From Tritonibacter horizontis (GTDB lineage Bacteria; Pseudomonadota; Alphaproteobacteria; Rhodobacterales; Rhodobacteraceae), in NCBI RefSeq assembly GCF_001518015.1, contig NZ_LPUY01000065.1:58204-122203 (forward strand): DNA of 64,000 nucleotides. Direction: 5' to 3'. Positions 63,418 to 64,000 of this stretch are shown here, one piece after another. How positions within the stretch are numbered: the first letter of the stretch is position 1; every line of letters begins with the position of its first letter. A program made the translations under genes and the position numbers. The notes under the pieces are model-generated. The model worked only from the letters and a program-made list of their open reading frames with translations. It was not told where the DNA came from and made no database searches.

Positions 63418-64000
63418 TCACTCTAGCACGCTCTCATCGAGCGCGGCTTCTCGCTGCCTGACCAGCTGCCGAGCCGCGCGGTGCTCGGGTGAGCCAGGAG
63501 ACAAGGCGTGGAGGAAGTAGCGGAGCATAAGATCCTTTTCATCGTCCGAGGTCTCATCCTTCTGCTTGATGGCGCCCAAGACCTGCATTCGAGTGGCCTC
63601 GGTCATCTTGCCGTAGTGAGCTTCCGTGATGACCATGCTCTCGTGCCCAAGATTCAGTGACCAGGCCTTTCGCTCTTCAGAACGGGTGCAGATCTGATCG
63701 CCCAGCACTTTGAGGCAATGGCGCGCTGAATGGGGCGAGTAGGACTGCCCGACGCCTGTGCTTGCAATGCGAAAGGCTCTATTCACCGCCCCGGTCGTTT
63801 CTAGAATCGGAAGCGGTGTCGCGCCGGTTTTGGGCGTCGTGAGATACTTGCTGTCAGGAAATAGAGCGTCCTCTTCGCCAAATCCATTGCTTTCCAGTTC
63901 CCGTTTCCATTCCACCACGACGAGTCTGATCTCGTTTGGCACCGGAAACCATCGGACGGTGAAGCTTTTCCCATTCTTCGCCCGCATTTCGCGAGCATCC
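63418..64000 (-). CDS. Tyrosine recombinase/site-specific integrase, C-terminal part
   Basis: The frame is open at the right window edge; an internal ATG at 63987 is probably not the start. The catalytic C-terminal domain is recognisable: SPHSARHCLKVLGD provides His and the second Arg, LGHESMVITEAHYGKM provides the late His and the Tyr nucleophile. The first Arg and N-terminal DNA-binding domains lie beyond the window. The last ~60 residues (about 130-190) form a charged helical tail. It is likely the integrase of a neighbouring mobile island. Confidence 0.8.
   Translation of the reverse strand, partial: DAREMRAKNGKSFTVRWFPVPNEIRLVVVEWKRELESNGFGEEDALFPDSKYLTTPKTGATPLPILETTGAVNRAFRIASTGVGQSYSPHSARHCLKVLGDQICTRSEERKAWSLNLGHESMVITEAHYGKMTEATRMQVLGAIKQKDETSDDEKDLMLRYFLHALSPGSPEHRAARQLVRQREAALDESVLE

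Noticed and set aside
1..64000. CRISPR array
   Set aside because: I saw no regularly spaced repeat-spacer structure; the only evenly spaced set (43774-43843) has three short dyads with 11-bp spacers and is operator-like.

Overview
The window looks like a chromosome segment from a Rhodobacteraceae (Roseobacter-group) alphaproteobacterium. The genes are GC-rich, and several families are typical of that group: a DUF6525-like protein, tandem FAD/GcvT dimethylglycine-dehydrogenase-like enzymes, a YeaQ/GlsB membrane protein, an alphaproteobacterial SOS box (GAAC-N7-GAAC) and roseobacter-type IS elements. The species call is inference; the sequence contains no rRNA or tRNA gene.

Positions 1-23.5 kb are mostly stable chromosome. 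They hold the 3' end of an RTX calcium-binding protein, rpsO, a CobW metallochaperone with a Zur-box-like operator, pnp, a small surface-glycan cluster (glycosyltransferase, polysaccharide pyruvyl transferase, unknown gene, GT25), a 1-Cys peroxiredoxin, an aldehyde dehydrogenase, an AraC regulator, an RluA-type pseudouridine synthase and RarD. Next come a five-gene leftward operon (XRE-cupin regulator, LysE exporter, GFA protein, two dimethylglycine/sarcosine-dehydrogenase-like enzymes), free-methionine-sulfoxide reductase, a thiolase and an RsbV/RsbW-like pair.

Positions 23.5-36 kb are a mixed region bounded by IS3/IS5 fragments. It contains a Nudix gene broken by one stop codon, a YeaQ/GlsB protein, a phospholipase D, a PNPOx-fold protein, an SOS-box-preceded DNA-repair pair (radical SAM protein plus a UdgX fusion), an MscS channel, an FAD/NAD-binding protein, a Crp/Fnr fragment and an old-yellow-enzyme family protein.

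Positions 36-45.4 kb form an island with AT-richer genes. It holds a probably frameshifted unknown gene, another unknown gene, an HK97-type portal gene, a zinc-finger fragment, an overlapping ATPase-HNH pair resembling Septu-type (PtuA/PtuB) defence, and a tyrosine recombinase in which a 237-bp piece of the portal gene replaces part of the catalytic region. Three evenly spaced 16-bp dyads and broken IS21/IS5 pieces follow.

Positions 45.4-51.3 kb carry a small zinc-ribbon-like ORF, an ECF sigma factor, its membrane anti-sigma factor, a subtilisin-like lipoprotein and an 837-aa unrecognised helical protein.

Positions 51.4-63.2 kb hold a pentitol/pentose (probably ribitol-type) catabolic operon: LacI regulator, binding protein, ATPase, permease, dehydrogenase, FGGY kinase and transaldolase. 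It is flanked by two truncated copies, in the same orientation, of one IS3-family element, like a decayed composite transposon. One copy is interrupted by an IS110/IS1111 element with visible inverted repeats and a likely bridge-RNA region. Another tyrosine recombinase runs off the right edge.
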